The notes: generated by a model not told the origin, from the letters alone. Positions 12,911-23,327 are shown, numbered from the stretch's first letter. The stretch is 64,000 bases of DNA from Prochlorococcus marinus str. MIT 9313 (GCF_000011485.1 NC_005071.1:1553347-1617346), one strand, 5' to 3'. Translations and numbers: made by a program.

Positions 12911-14206
12911 TTGATCGAGCGCTACACACTGCCCGAAATGGGCGAGATTTGGACCGACAGGGCCAAGTATCAAAGCTGGCTAGATGTAGAGATCGCCGCT
13001 TGTGAGGCCAACTGTCAACTGGGGAAGATCCCAGCGGCTGAAATGCAGCAGATTCGTGAACGCGCAACCTTCGAGCCACAGCGCATCTTGGAGATTGAGG
13101 CAGAGGTTCGCCACGACGTCATCGCCTTCCTGACCAACGTTAATGAACACGTAGGGGATGCCGGCCGCTACATCCACGTCGGCATGACCAGCAGCGATGT
13201 GCTGGATACGGGTCTGGCCCTGCAGTTAAAAAACTCTGTGGCATTGCTAAAACAAGAACTGGGCAGCCTTCAAGAAGCGATCCGCAGCTTGGCAGTGGAG
13301 CACAAGGGCACAGTCATGATCGGCCGCTCCCATGCCATCCATGGCGAACCCATCACCTTCGGTTTCAAACTGGCCGGTTGGCTAGCAGAAACAATGCGCA
13401 ATGCCGAGCGACTGGAAAGGCTGGAGAGGGATGTGGCTGTAGGCCAGATCAGTGGCGCCATGGGCACCTACGCCAATACCGATCCAAAGGTTGAGCAGCT
13501 CACATGCGAGCGCCTTTGCCTCATCCCAGACACCGCTAGTACCCAGGTCATCTCTCGCGATCGTCATGCGGACTATGTACAGACCCTGGCATTAGTGGGG
13601 GCGTCTCTAGATCGATTCGCGACAGAGATCCGCAACTTGCAGCGAACCGATGTACTGGAAGTGGAGGAGAGCTTTGCTAAAGGACAAAAGGGAAGTTCGG
13701 CGATGCCACATAAACGCAACCCGATTCGGGCTGAGCGGATTAGTGGTCTTGCAAGGGTCCTACGCAGCTATGTCGTCGCAGCACTCGAAAACGTGGCCCT
13801 CTGGCATGAGCGTGATATCAGTCACAGCTCCACTGAGCGAATGATGCTGCCGGATTGCTCCGTCACACTCCACTTCATGTTGCGAGAGATGACCCAAGTC
13901 GTGCAGGGCCTTGGTATCTACCCAGCAAACATGCGTCGCAACATGAATATCTATGGCGGCGTGGTGTTCAGTCAGCGGGTGCTATTGGCGCTTGTTGAGA
14001 ACGGCATGAGCAGAGAAGATGCCTACAGTGTTGTCCAGCGCAACGCCCATGCTGCGTGGAATACCGAAGGGGGTAACTTCCGCGCCAATCTTGAGGCCGA
14101 TCCTGAAGTATCGACCCTTCTCAATGCCAAGGCGCTAGCCGAATGCTTCAGCACAGAGCTACACCAAGCCAACCTGGACGTGATCTGGCAACGGCTCGGA
14201 CTCTGA
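12911..14206 (+). CDS. purB: adenylosuccinate lyase
   Basis: A 431-residue enzyme that cleaves SAICAR and adenylosuccinate, releasing fumarate, in purine synthesis. The fumarase/aspartase superfamily signature is the loop GSSAMPHKRNP (about residues 262-272), and the MTSSDVLDT and IGRSHAIHGEP segments carry active-site residues. The start is a TTG at 12911 (MIERYTLPEMGEIWTD), where homologues begin. Its product fumarate is the substrate of the fumarase encoded just downstream, and the two genes are in the same direction 155 bases apart. Confidence 0.97.
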   Translation: MIERYTLPEMGEIWTDRAKYQSWLDVEIAACEANCQLGKIPAAEMQQIRERATFEPQRILEIEAEVRHDVIAFLTNVNEHVGDAGRYIHVGMTSSDVLDTGLALQLKNSVALLKQELGSLQEAIRSLAVEHKGTVMIGRSHAIHGEPITFGFKLAGWLAETMRNAERLERLERDVAVGQISGAMGTYANTDPKVEQLTCERLCLIPDTASTQVISRDRHADYVQTLALVGASLDRFATEIRNLQRTDVLEVEESFAKGQKGSSAMPHKRNPIRAERISGLARVLRSYVVAALENVALWHERDISHSSTERMMLPDCSVTLHFMLREMTQVVQGLGIYPANMRRNMNIYGGVVFSQRVLLALVENGMSREDAYSVVQRNAHAAWNTEGGNFRANLEADPEVSTLLNAKALAECFSTELHQANLDVIWQRLGL

Positions 14207-14364
14207 ATCCGATGTTCTGGACGTCTAAACCGATTGGAATGATTTGAGTCGTTTAAGTCTCGCCAGACTTTTTACCATCATTGAATGGGTTCTAACGCGC
14301 TCTCAAACCCCACAAAACCAGTGAAGGTCAATTTGATCTGCTTCTACCCCTTGCCGACAACTTG

Positions 14365-15762
14365 ATGGCTGACCTGATGCGTATCGAACACGACAGCATG
14401 GGCACTATTGAGGTGCCCGCTGGGGTTCTCTGGGGTGCACAAACCCAGCGATCGCTCCTTAACTTCGCCATCAGCACAGACCGCATGCCAGTCGAACTGA
14501 TCCATGCCTTGGCATTGATCAAACAGGCTGCCGCCAGCGTGAACTGTCGCCTGGGTGTGCTCGATGAAGTCCAGCGGGATCAAATTATCAAGGCTGCCTC
14601 TGCTGTTGCATCCGGTCTTCACGACGATCAGTTTCCACTGAGGGTGTGGCAAACCGGTAGCGGTACCCACACAAACATGAATGTCAACGAGGTGATTAGC
14701 AACCTGGCGTCTCAGGCAAACGACGAACCCCTAGGTAGCCATAGGCCGGTGCATCCAAACGATCATGTCAATCGATCCCAGTCCACCAATGACGCCTTCC
14801 CTACAGCTATACATATCGCCGCAGTCCAGGGGATCACCAACAACTTGCTGCCTGAACTGGAGCAATTGATCGCAGCCTTTGCCCGAAAAAGCGATGCCTG
14901 GAGTGACATCATCAAAATCGGTCGCACTCATCTACAGGATGCCGTACCTCTCACCCTTGGTCAGGAGGCCTCTGCGTGGCGGGATCAAATTGCCTCAGCC
15001 CATAGTCGTATTCAGTCAAGCCTGATAGAGCTCTACCCCCTGCCGCTTGGAGGCACCGCCGTGGGAACAGGCCTCAACGCCCCAGCTCGCTTCGGTCAAG
15101 AAACAGCTGCGCAACTTGCCAGCATCACAGGCCTGCCATTCAGCTCAGCGAAAAACAAGTTCGCCGTGATGGCGAGCCATGACGGGTTAGTGAATGCAAT
15201 GGCTCAGTTGCGCATGTTGGCGGTTGCCCTTTTCAAGATCTCCAATGATCTGCGCCTACTGGCCTGTGGCCCAAGGGCCGGCCTGGCAGAGCTGCATCTA
15301 CCTGAGAATGAGCCGGGAAGCTCGATCATGCCTGGGAAAGTCAACCCCTCTCAATGCGAGGCCATGGCCATGGTCTGTTTACAGGTCATCGGGCTTGATT
15401 CAGCCGTGACCATGGCAGGTGGGAGTGGTCATCTCCAAATGAACGTCTACAAACCCCTGATTGGCTTCAACCTGCTTCACAGCATTGAATTGCTACATGA
15501 CGCCTGCCGCAAGTACCGGCTGGCAATGGTGCAAGGGATTGAACCAAACCGAATCAAGATCCAGCATGATCTAGAGCAATCGCTGATGCTAGTGACTGCT
15601 TTAGCCCCAGAAATCGGTTACGACAAAGCCAGTGAGATTGCCCACCTCGCCCATGAGAAGGGATTCAGCCTGCGTGAAGCAGCACTAAAACTCGGCTATG
15701 TGAGCAAAGAAGACTTCGATCGCATTGTTAATCCGGCATTGATGACATCTGCTCGGCTGTGA
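14365..15762 (+). CDS. fumC: fumarate hydratase class II
   Basis: A 465-residue iron-independent fumarase interconverting fumarate and malate. The superfamily signature GSSIMPGKVNPSQ lies near residue 316, with GSGTHTNMNVNEV and IGRTHLQDAVP in the expected order. The ATG at 14365 is used; a second ATG four codons later is equally possible. It sits after purB, which yields fumarate, and 7 bases before an MFS transporter. Length is normal for FumC. Confidence 0.97.
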   Translation: MADLMRIEHDSMGTIEVPAGVLWGAQTQRSLLNFAISTDRMPVELIHALALIKQAAASVNCRLGVLDEVQRDQIIKAASAVASGLHDDQFPLRVWQTGSGTHTNMNVNEVISNLASQANDEPLGSHRPVHPNDHVNRSQSTNDAFPTAIHIAAVQGITNNLLPELEQLIAAFARKSDAWSDIIKIGRTHLQDAVPLTLGQEASAWRDQIASAHSRIQSSLIELYPLPLGGTAVGTGLNAPARFGQETAAQLASITGLPFSSAKNKFAVMASHDGLVNAMAQLRMLAVALFKISNDLRLLACGPRAGLAELHLPENEPGSSIMPGKVNPSQCEAMAMVCLQVIGLDSAVTMAGGSGHLQMNVYKPLIGFNLLHSIELLHDACRKYRLAMVQGIEPNRIKIQHDLEQSLMLVTALAPEIGYDKASEIAHLAHEKGFSLREAALKLGYVSKEDFDRIVNPALMTSARL

Positions 15763-15769
15763 CCCCCCG

Positions 15770-17125
15770 ATGACATCAAATTCTGGCGAATCAAGAAGCA
15801 TCCAGAGTCAGAGTTCCGCACAGCAACGAATCAGCAATCTTCATGGTCAAGCCCAGCACGCCCGCCGGGGTTGGCGACCCTGGATGCTCTTTCTAGTTTG
15901 CTCCCTTTTCTATTTCTACGAGTTCTTCGCACGAGTCGCACCGGGCGTCCTACAACCCGAATTGATGCGGGTCACCGGCTCGAGCCAAGGAGAGTTTGGT
16001 CTCGCCATGGGAATGTATTTTCTCGCATACGCTCCTTCACAGCTTCTTGTAGGCCGCCTTCTCGATCGCTTCGGAGTCCGTGCCGTCGTTGCCCCAGCGG
16101 CACTTGTCGTAGCCCTGGGTTGTCTGCTCTTTGCCAGCACCAACAATGTGGTGGTGCTGGGACTAGGGCGCTTGATGCAGGGATTGGGCAGTTCAGTTGC
16201 TTATCTCGGCGTCATCTATCTCGCCATGATCTGGTTCCCGCCAAAACGCCATGGGATGGTCCCGGGTTTAACCGTAGCGATGGGCACTCTGGGCGCATCT
16301 TTCGCTCAATACCCACTTCTGATTCTGACGAAGTCATGGGGTTGGCGCATCCCTTTGCTGGTTTGTACAGGGGCGGGTCTGATCATCGCTCTCATGCTGT
16401 GGAAACTCCTACCCAAGCGCCCCAATTGGTTCGTGGAGTTGATGCGAGAAGACGGGTTTGATCCAAAGAGTCCGCAGCCACTCGCGAGTCTGATCAAGGA
16501 AATCATGCGCGACCGGAATATCTGGTGTCTTTCTCTCGCCGCAGCAGGTTTATATCTCCCGATCTCAGTGATTGGCGATCTTTGGGGAGTGACCTTCCTG
16601 CACATCCACTCAGGTTTGTCGACAGGGCTATCGAGTTTGCTCACCACTCTCATCTTCATTGGTTTCGCCGCCGGAGGAATTGCAACTGGGCACTTATCCG
16701 ATCGCTTGAAGCGCCGCAAGATTCTTTTTATCACTGGAGCAATCTTGTCGTCCGTGATCGCCGTTGCAATTGCCTTGACGAACTCAGCCCCGCTTTGGTT
16801 GACCGCGATGTTGATGATCGCACTCGGATTGACAACAGGTTCCCAGCTGCTGGCTTTCGTGATGACGGCCGACGTGGCAAAACGTCATAACCGTGCGGTC
16901 AAACTAGCTTTCGTGAACTTCGTTGTCATGGTGCTGCCAGTCTTCATTCAGCCCGCTGTTGGCTTCCTTGCTCAAGTAGGGGTTGCTAAGAGCTTGGTCC
17001 CATCCCCGGGCCAGGAGCTCCAAGGCTATGGTCTCGTTGTGGTGCTGATGTTCATATCAACAGGGCTCTCCCTCTGCGTGAAAGATACGAAACCGCGCAA
17101 GGAGAAATTTGTCATGGCCCACTAA
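15770..17125 (+). CDS. major facilitator superfamily transporter
   Basis: A 451-residue polytopic membrane protein of the MFS, with about twelve hydrophobic segments starting near residue 37. The loop after the second segment holds the MFS motif GRLLDRFGVR (about residues 95-104), with a related GHLSDRLKRRK loop in the second half. It starts 7 bases after the fumC stop, so it may be cotranscribed. The organisation resembles anion:cation symporter-like members, but the substrate cannot be told from sequence; a dicarboxylate is possible only by context. Confidence 0.85.
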   Translation: MTSNSGESRSIQSQSSAQQRISNLHGQAQHARRGWRPWMLFLVCSLFYFYEFFARVAPGVLQPELMRVTGSSQGEFGLAMGMYFLAYAPSQLLVGRLLDRFGVRAVVAPAALVVALGCLLFASTNNVVVLGLGRLMQGLGSSVAYLGVIYLAMIWFPPKRHGMVPGLTVAMGTLGASFAQYPLLILTKSWGWRIPLLVCTGAGLIIALMLWKLLPKRPNWFVELMREDGFDPKSPQPLASLIKEIMRDRNIWCLSLAAAGLYLPISVIGDLWGVTFLHIHSGLSTGLSSLLTTLIFIGFAAGGIATGHLSDRLKRRKILFITGAILSSVIAVAIALTNSAPLWLTAMLMIALGLTTGSQLLAFVMTADVAKRHNRAVKLAFVNFVVMVLPVFIQPAVGFLAQVGVAKSLVPSPGQELQGYGLVVVLMFISTGLSLCVKDTKPRKEKFVMAH

Positions 17126-17148
17126 CTAACCAACCAGAACTCGCCTGA

Positions 17149-19923
17149 TCAAGCCACCCGCTCTGTAGCAGGATTGAGCTCTTCGTCAACTGCAGCCGCA
17201 TTTAACAGATCCTCTGCCTCACACACAGGGAAGCGATTGATCGCTTTCAGTGCCAAACGTGCATTACGACGCAACTGCTCACTGATCGCCTCGCAGTAAG
17301 GCACCTGTGCGAGCAGGTCCACCGTGCGGCGGAGGATCCGCACGACATCGCCCTCATCCAGTGACGTATTAGCAATCAGATCACTCCAGGCTGTACCACG
17401 GGCCCAGGCATCGACCAAACCCATCAGCTCAGGCTCCCACCAAGCGGGAACAACCACTTGGCAGCGCTCCTGTGCCCGCAAGAGCTCTCGGCGAATACCT
17501 GCTAGATCATGGAGGGCCTCCTCCGCACTCGCCGGTGGTGGGTAGCCACTCCAAAGATCAGGACGATTGACCTCCGTGCTGATCGCCTCGAACACCGCCG
17601 CCAGATTGGCAGGGTGCAAGTCATCCAAATGGCCACTCATCAATGAAAGACCCAGCCAAAGTTCGTTGTCGCCCCGCATCGCAGCCACAGTGCGCCCAAT
17701 CTCCGTGGGTTCCAAATCATCCAGACAACCAAAGTGCTGCAAGATCTCGATCAAACTCAAAAAGGTCTCCCAATGACGGTTGGCCCTCTGGTGCAGCAAC
17801 TGCTGACGTTCGCAGATCTCAAGCTCCAGCTCCTCCATACGACGGCGATGTTTCTTGAGCTGTTTGCGATCCCCCCAACGATGAGCCGGTTGCTGCTCTA
17901 ACTCTTCCTCAAGACCACGAACACGCTGCGCCTGGGCCAACACCTCACCGGCCAGGTCGTACTGGGGAGTCGTCATGTCGTGACGCTTGGCCATATGGGC
18001 GACAGCAAGAGCAAGGCTTCCACTGTGCTGATCCCCATGGCGAAGTTCACCAGAGCGCTGCAGATCCGGCTCATTCATTTCAGTCACTTGCAAGCAGCTC
18101 AATTCCGCATGCAGACTGACAACCGCCGGACAGGGCAGCAGTAGCCAAACGTTCTCATCGGTTAGGCAAAGCAGAAGTGGAAACTGACCTGGGCCCTCAA
18201 GCTTGTCGACGATCACAGCTGGAGTGACACGTCCCCGCAACTGGGGAGCCTTTAGGCTCACCAACGTGCCAACACTGGCAAACTGCAAAGCCAGGGTGAG
18301 CTCATTGGCCAAGGTCTCCTCAGCCTGTTGCTGCAAAATCCGCAACAAACGCCGCTCCTCACGCAATCGACTGCGTCGCTTTTCATAATCCTCAAAGTCT
18401 TGCCAGGGAACATCACCAGCAACTCCCTGCAGTTGCCCCAGCTGTAGCCGCAGTTGTTCCAGCGATTCCTCCTCGTACACCAAATCCAGGCTGGCTAAAT
18501 AGCGACCAAAACTGCGTTCTACAAGTTCCCTTGCCTTCTTGAGGTCATGGCGCTGCAACAAGTTCAGCACCATGCCGTAGCTAGGGGTGAACTGACTCAC
18601 AAGAGGATCTGCTGGGCTGGTGGCCAGCTGGCCTGCCTCACGCACGCCCTCGAAACGACTTTGCACTGTGACCACATAACCCTGAGAATCCAACCCGCGC
18701 CGCCCGGCACGGCCCGCCATCTGTAAAAATTCACTGCCCATCAGTGGTCGGTGGCCACGCTCAGTGCGCTTCGACAACGCTGAAATCACAGTGCTACGTG
18801 CCGGCATGTTGATCCCTGCCGCGAGCGTTTCAGTAGCAAACACCACCTTCACAAGCCCCTGCTGAAACAACTCCTCGATCAGTTCCTTCCACGCAGGCAG
18901 CACACCAGCATGATGAGCAGCAATGCCCCGCAGCAGGGCATCAGCATGGATGCCATCACGAACAGCCTCTGGATTGGTCTCGCTATAGGTTCGAAGACGC
19001 TGGCGAATCTGCTCTTGCTGAGTCGGTGAGACCAGACACTGAGAGCCAAGATCCTTAACGGATTTATCACAACCACGACGGCTGAAGATGAAATAAATCG
19101 CCGGCAACATTTCGCGCTCCGCCATCTGCGCAATTACAAATTTGATGGGCGGTGGTTCTGGCTGAGGGGGCTTAGGGGAACGCCCCTTGCGCTTGTGCCC
19201 CTTAGGAGCACGCCACACCTTGCTGTTGGGATGAAGTCCTTTGCCCGCATCGTTGAGCAAAGGATGCAATCCCTTAGCACTGCAGAAGCTGAACTGCAGT
19301 GGTACCGGCCGATAATCGCTGAACACCAACTGTGTAGGGCCATGCACCCGCTCAATCCAGTCGGTGAGCTGTCCAGCATTGGCCACCGTTGCAGAAAGCG
19401 CCACCAATTGCACAGACGCTGGACAGTGAATGATCGACTCTTCCCACACCGTGCCCCGTTGAGAATCATTCATGTAGTGGCACTCATCGAGCACCACCGC
19501 TTCCACGTCAGCCAACGGATCGTCAGCCTGGTCTGCTTCCGCATAAAGCATGTTGCGGAAGATCTCGGTGGTCATCACCACAATCGAAGCCTCACGATTG
19601 ACGCTCAGATCACCGGTCATCAGCCCCACATTCTGCGAACCAAACTGTTCACGGAAATCGCGCAACTTCTGATTTGAAAGAGCCTTCAGGGGCGTGGTGT
19701 AAAAAACCTTCTGCCCATGGGCAATCGCCCTATGGATGGCATATTCGCCCACCAATGTCTTACCGGATCCCGTAGGAGCACTAACAACCACAGAATGTCC
19801 ATGGTTAAGTGCGGCAATGGCCTCAAGCTGGAATTCATCCAGCGGAAAAGAAAAGATCGCAAATGGATCCGGTTCAAGCTTGGCGACGTCGGGAGCAGTC
19901 GTGACGTGCGCCACTGAACTCAT
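17149..19923 (-). CDS. Ski2-like DExH-box RNA helicase
   Basis: A large superfamily 2 helicase (about 924 residues). The N-terminal RecA domain holds Walker A APTGSGKT and the DECH box (VVLDECHYMND), then SAT (VALSATVAN); the second RecA domain ends with QMAGRAGRRGLD. The C-terminal part has charged helices and a DSHCT-like domain, as in Ski2/Mtr4 and the plastid relative ISE2. Likely acts in RNA processing or decay. The ATG at 19923 (MSSVAHVTTAP) is preferred to one 66 bases upstream. It converges with the MFS gene and diverges from bioF. Confidence 0.9.
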   Translation of the reverse strand: MSSVAHVTTAPDVAKLEPDPFAIFSFPLDEFQLEAIAALNHGHSVVVSAPTGSGKTLVGEYAIHRAIAHGQKVFYTTPLKALSNQKLRDFREQFGSQNVGLMTGDLSVNREASIVVMTTEIFRNMLYAEADQADDPLADVEAVVLDECHYMNDSQRGTVWEESIIHCPASVQLVALSATVANAGQLTDWIERVHGPTQLVFSDYRPVPLQFSFCSAKGLHPLLNDAGKGLHPNSKVWRAPKGHKRKGRSPKPPQPEPPPIKFVIAQMAEREMLPAIYFIFSRRGCDKSVKDLGSQCLVSPTQQEQIRQRLRTYSETNPEAVRDGIHADALLRGIAAHHAGVLPAWKELIEELFQQGLVKVVFATETLAAGINMPARSTVISALSKRTERGHRPLMGSEFLQMAGRAGRRGLDSQGYVVTVQSRFEGVREAGQLATSPADPLVSQFTPSYGMVLNLLQRHDLKKARELVERSFGRYLASLDLVYEEESLEQLRLQLGQLQGVAGDVPWQDFEDYEKRRSRLREERRLLRILQQQAEETLANELTLALQFASVGTLVSLKAPQLRGRVTPAVIVDKLEGPGQFPLLLCLTDENVWLLLPCPAVVSLHAELSCLQVTEMNEPDLQRSGELRHGDQHSGSLALAVAHMAKRHDMTTPQYDLAGEVLAQAQRVRGLEEELEQQPAHRWGDRKQLKKHRRRMEELELEICERQQLLHQRANRHWETFLSLIEILQHFGCLDDLEPTEIGRTVAAMRGDNELWLGLSLMSGHLDDLHPANLAAVFEAISTEVNRPDLWSGYPPPASAEEALHDLAGIRRELLRAQERCQVVVPAWWEPELMGLVDAWARGTAWSDLIANTSLDEGDVVRILRRTVDLLAQVPYCEAISEQLRRNARLALKAINRFPVCEAEDLLNAAAVDEELNPATERVA

Positions 19924-20054
19924 AGTTTCAATCCTAAAGAGCCCTGCAATCCACTTCTGGCCATCGTTGGCATTGGCCCCAGCCAGCATGCCAACAAGGC
20001 AAAATCAAGCCAAAGAAGCCATCCTGAACTGCGCAGGGCTTGCAGACTGGAGCC

Positions 20055-21197
20055 ATGCAAAGCCAGCCCACATCACGTCGCCGCCAGCTGCGCACCTGGC
20101 GGCCAGGGCCAGGGCCAGCTGAGTTCAAACCAGTGTCACCTCAGGGGAAATCAAAACCTCTACTAGATCTGGCAAGCAACGATTACCTAGGCCTATGTCG
20201 GCATCCTGATCTGATCGAAGCCGCCGGAGCGGCCTTGCATTCAGAAGGTGTTGGAGCAGGTGGATCCAGGCTAGTCACTGGTAGCCGGCCAGTGCATGTT
20301 GCACTGGAAGAAGCACTCGCCGACTGGCTAGGTCGCGAGCGGATCTTACTTTTCCCAAGCGGGTTCCAAGCAAACCTGGCCGCAGTGATCGCACTGGCCA
20401 ACCGCAATACCCCAGTACTGGCTGATCGCCTAGCTCACCATTCTCTATTGATGGGTGTCAAAGCAAGTGGCGCCAGGCTGCAGCGTTATGGCCACAATGA
20501 CCTGGCAGACCTTGAGCGGCGCCTCAAGCTCTGCCGGCATCATCAACCGCATCAACGGCCGCTTGTAGTCACCGAAAGCCTATTCAGCATGGAGGGGACC
20601 AGTCCACCGCTCTCAACAATGGCCGAACTCTGCGAAGTGCATGGTGCCAGGCTGCTCGTGGATGAAGCCCATGCCCTGGGTGTCATCGGTCCTCAAGGGC
20701 GAGGTCTTTGCCATGGGCTCTCTGCACCAGTTTCAATCATCAGCGGCACTTTCGGGAAAGCATTCGGTAGCGGTGGTGCCTTCCTGGCTGGTGATTGCGC
20801 CATGGGCGATCACCTTCTGCAAACCAGTGGCGCCTTTCGTTACACCACAGCACTAGCACCGCCTTTAGCAGCGGCAGCTCTCACTGCCCTAAACCTGATC
20901 CAATCTCACCCTCAATGGGGCAAGCAACTGCAAGAGCGTGCCGAGCAATGGCGTGGTCAATTGACAGCTAGAGGATGGGCTCGCCCGCCTGGATATGGAC
21001 CCATCCTCTCTCTGGTGATCGGTTCCGACCAACAAGCTCTGAATCGCCAAAGTCAACTCGAGGAAGCCGGCCTCCTTAGCGTGGCCATCCGTCCTCCCAC
21101 TGTTCCAGAAGGCACGGCGCGCCTTCGGCTTGTGCTGCGCAGGGGGCTACCCGATGAGACATTGGAACGGCTGATGAGCGCCCTTGAAACTGGATGA
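20055..21197 (+). CDS. bioF: 8-amino-7-oxononanoate synthase
   Basis: A PLP enzyme of about 380 residues that condenses pimeloyl-ACP and alanine in biotin synthesis. The PLP lysine lies in SGTFGKAFGSGGAFLAG and the aspartate motif is LVDEAHALGVIG. The ATG at 20055 (MQSQPTSRRRQ) has a GGAG just upstream; a TTG five codons earlier is an alternative. It leads the bioF-bioK-bioC-bioD operon and overlaps bioK by 4 bases (ATGA). It diverges from the helicase gene. Confidence 0.96.
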   Translation: MQSQPTSRRRQLRTWRPGPGPAEFKPVSPQGKSKPLLDLASNDYLGLCRHPDLIEAAGAALHSEGVGAGGSRLVTGSRPVHVALEEALADWLGRERILLFPSGFQANLAAVIALANRNTPVLADRLAHHSLLMGVKASGARLQRYGHNDLADLERRLKLCRHHQPHQRPLVVTESLFSMEGTSPPLSTMAELCEVHGARLLVDEAHALGVIGPQGRGLCHGLSAPVSIISGTFGKAFGSGGAFLAGDCAMGDHLLQTSGAFRYTTALAPPLAAAALTALNLIQSHPQWGKQLQERAEQWRGQLTARGWARPPGYGPILSLVIGSDQQALNRQSQLEEAGLLSVAIRPPTVPEGTARLRLVLRRGLPDETLERLMSALETG

Positions 21198-21901
21198 AAG
21201 AGGTAATCGCCATGCACGGATGGTGTGGCGATAGCAACACCTGGCAGCTCTGGGCCCGCCATTTTCAAGCCCATGGCTGGTTGTGGCAAAGCCAAGAACA
21301 GGGCTACGCAACACTGCCACCGCTTAAACCCCAATGGCATAACGCCCCTGAACCACAACCAGAACAAAGGCGGGTGGTGGTTGGCCATTCTTTAGGCCCA
21401 CACCTGCTCGCCAGCGAAGTGCTTGCGCAGGCCACCGATCTGGTGCTGCTGGCAAGCTTCGGGGGTTTCTTGCCCAAAGGACCAGCAAACCGTGCCCTAC
21501 GCACTGGCCTAAAGGGCATGCAAGAACGCCTCGGCACAGCAACTGAAAGCGCCATGCTCCACACTTTCCTGGCGAGGGCCGCCCAGCCAATGCCCGTTAG
21601 CGCCTTGCCAGCGGGACCCATCCAGCAAGGCCTCTCAGCAAACGGCCGCAAGCAACTGCAGACTGATCTCGAGTTACTCATCAAAACTGATGGTTTACCA
21701 GCAGGACTTCCTGCCAAGGCAAGGGTGCTAGTGGTGGAAGCGGCGCAAGACGCAATCGTGGCCCCCGCTGCACGAATCGCCTTGAAAGAAGCCCTGCTCA
21801 ACCATCTACAAAGCCCCCCTTGCCATTGGATCTTGCCTGAAGCGGGGCATGCCTTGCTGATACCCGGACTCATTGAACGCGTGCACAAGTGGCTGGAGTG
21901 A
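21194..21901 (+). CDS. bioK: pimeloyl-ACP methyl ester esterase BioK
   Basis: A 235-residue alpha/beta hydrolase in the position where picocyanobacteria encode BioK, the esterase that removes the methyl group from pimeloyl-ACP methyl ester and so replaces E. coli BioH. The nucleophile elbow is VVGHSLGPHLLA (about residue 65), an acidic residue follows in VEAAQDAIVAP, and the catalytic histidine is likely in LPEAGHALLIPG near the C-terminus. It overlaps bioF and bioC by 4 bases each. The assignment rests on the hydrolase fold plus operon context. Confidence 0.88.
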   Translation: MKEVIAMHGWCGDSNTWQLWARHFQAHGWLWQSQEQGYATLPPLKPQWHNAPEPQPEQRRVVVGHSLGPHLLASEVLAQATDLVLLASFGGFLPKGPANRALRTGLKGMQERLGTATESAMLHTFLARAAQPMPVSALPAGPIQQGLSANGRKQLQTDLELLIKTDGLPAGLPAKARVLVVEAAQDAIVAPAARIALKEALLNHLQSPPCHWILPEAGHALLIPGLIERVHKWLE

Positions 21902-22662
21902 GCCCCTTGAGCAATCGCTGGTCAAAACAAGTGTTGAGCAACTTTGAGCAAGCTGCAAGCACTTACAACAGCCAGGCGCAATTACAACGTGCCGTTGCCT
22001 GGAGGCTCGCCAGACAGTGTGCTCGGCAGCACATTCCAGCAGGGTTCTGGGTAGACCTCGGTTCAGGTACAGGCCTAATGGCAGATGCTCTGGAGGCCTG
22101 CAATCCCCACCAAGCTGTCCTCCGCGTGGATGGCTGTCACGAGATGCTGAAACATCATCACCACTCCAGCCAAACATTGCTGTGGGATCTCAATCTGGGC
22201 GTTCCCTCATGGCCCCAACTACCTAGTTTGCTGGCCTCGAGTTTTGCCCTTCACTGGCTGATTAACCCTTTAGAACGACTACATGAATGGATGGCCGCTC
22301 TCACTCCTGAAGGCTGGCTGGCATTGGCTCTGCCAGTCGAAGGAAGCTTCCCCCAGTGGCACCAAGCAGCAGCAACAGCAGGCGTGAGCTGCACAGCTCT
22401 GCCATTCCCCTCCCAAGCGTCATTGCTTGATGTGCTGTCCAGCAATAACATCCGCCATCAACAGCTACACCAGTTCACCCAACAGAGTCCTGAAGTCTTT
22501 CAGCTCTTGAAACCAATGCGCCAAATTGGTGCCCAGGCCAGCCCTTGCTCAACCATGGGGGTTGGCAACTGGCGCCATCTCAAACAAGCCTGGCCACGTT
22601 GCCAGAACAGTGGAGATGCACAACTCACATGGCTGATCCAACTGCTTTTAATCCAGCGATGA
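21898..22662 (+). CDS. bioC: malonyl-ACP O-methyltransferase BioC
   Basis: A SAM methyltransferase of about 254 residues that methylates malonyl-ACP to disguise it as a fatty-acid primer for pimelate synthesis. Motif I is WVDLGSGTGLMADAL, followed by VLRVDGCHEML and SFALHWLINP. The GTG at 21898 overlaps the bioK stop (GTGA); an in-frame GTG three codons upstream is possible. It overlaps bioD by 4 bases. It acts with BioK, which later removes the methyl ester, so the adjacent genes encode the two ends of the same disguise step. Confidence 0.93.
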   Translation: MSPLSNRWSKQVLSNFEQAASTYNSQAQLQRAVAWRLARQCARQHIPAGFWVDLGSGTGLMADALEACNPHQAVLRVDGCHEMLKHHHHSSQTLLWDLNLGVPSWPQLPSLLASSFALHWLINPLERLHEWMAALTPEGWLALALPVEGSFPQWHQAAATAGVSCTALPFPSQASLLDVLSSNNIRHQQLHQFTQQSPEVFQLLKPMRQIGAQASPCSTMGVGNWRHLKQAWPRCQNSGDAQLTWLIQLLLIQR

Positions 22663-23327
22663 CTGAGGCAACGACTCCTCTAATCGTCTGCGGCACAGAC
22701 ACCAACGTCGGCAAGACCGTGGTGAGTGCATTGCTAGTGCAAGGATTAGTTGCCACCTACTGGAAGCCAATACAGAGCGGCCTTGAGGAAGACGGTGGAG
22801 ACCGCAATAGGGTTTGTCGGCTCCTTGATCTTCCCGCCGAACGTTGGCACCCAGAGGTCTATAACCTGCAGGCCGCAGTATCACCCCACTGGGCCGCAGA
22901 ACAAGAGAACTGCTACATCAACCCCGATCAACTTGTATTGCCTGATGTATCTGGTCCTGTAGTTATCGAAACTGCTGGCGGCCTAATGGTGCCACTCAAC
23001 CGTCAATGGCTACAACTCGATCAACTCGTGCGTTGGCAACTACCGCTAATCCTCGTTGCACGCAGTGGCCTAGGTACTCTCAACCACACCCTACTCAGCC
23101 TTGAAGCACTGCGCTTACGCAATCTGAAGGTCTTAGGTTTGGTGCTCAATGGTCCACCCCACCCCGACAATCCAAAAACCCTGGAACAATTTGGTGGTGT
23201 TCCAGTCATCGCTCAGTTGCCTCACTTACCCAATCTGACGGCGGCAACACTCGCAGAGCAGTGGCATCTGCAAGACCTGAGCCTTACCTTCAAACGGCTA
23301 CTGAAATCCTGGAGTCAAGTTCAATGA
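22659..23327 (+). CDS. bioD: dethiobiotin synthetase
   Basis: A 222-residue ATP-dependent enzyme that closes the ureido ring of dethiobiotin. The Walker A segment is CGTDTNVGKTVVSALL near the N-terminus, and the second substrate loop contains VIETAGGLMVPLNRQW. The ATG at 22659 overlaps the bioC stop (ATGA) and places the P-loop at the usual distance; starts further upstream lie inside bioC. It is followed, again with an ATGA overlap, by a small membrane protein gene. Confidence 0.95.
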   Translation: MTEATTPLIVCGTDTNVGKTVVSALLVQGLVATYWKPIQSGLEEDGGDRNRVCRLLDLPAERWHPEVYNLQAAVSPHWAAEQENCYINPDQLVLPDVSGPVVIETAGGLMVPLNRQWLQLDQLVRWQLPLILVARSGLGTLNHTLLSLEALRLRNLKVLGLVLNGPPHPDNPKTLEQFGGVPVIAQLPHLPNLTAATLAEQWHLQDLSLTFKRLLKSWSQVQ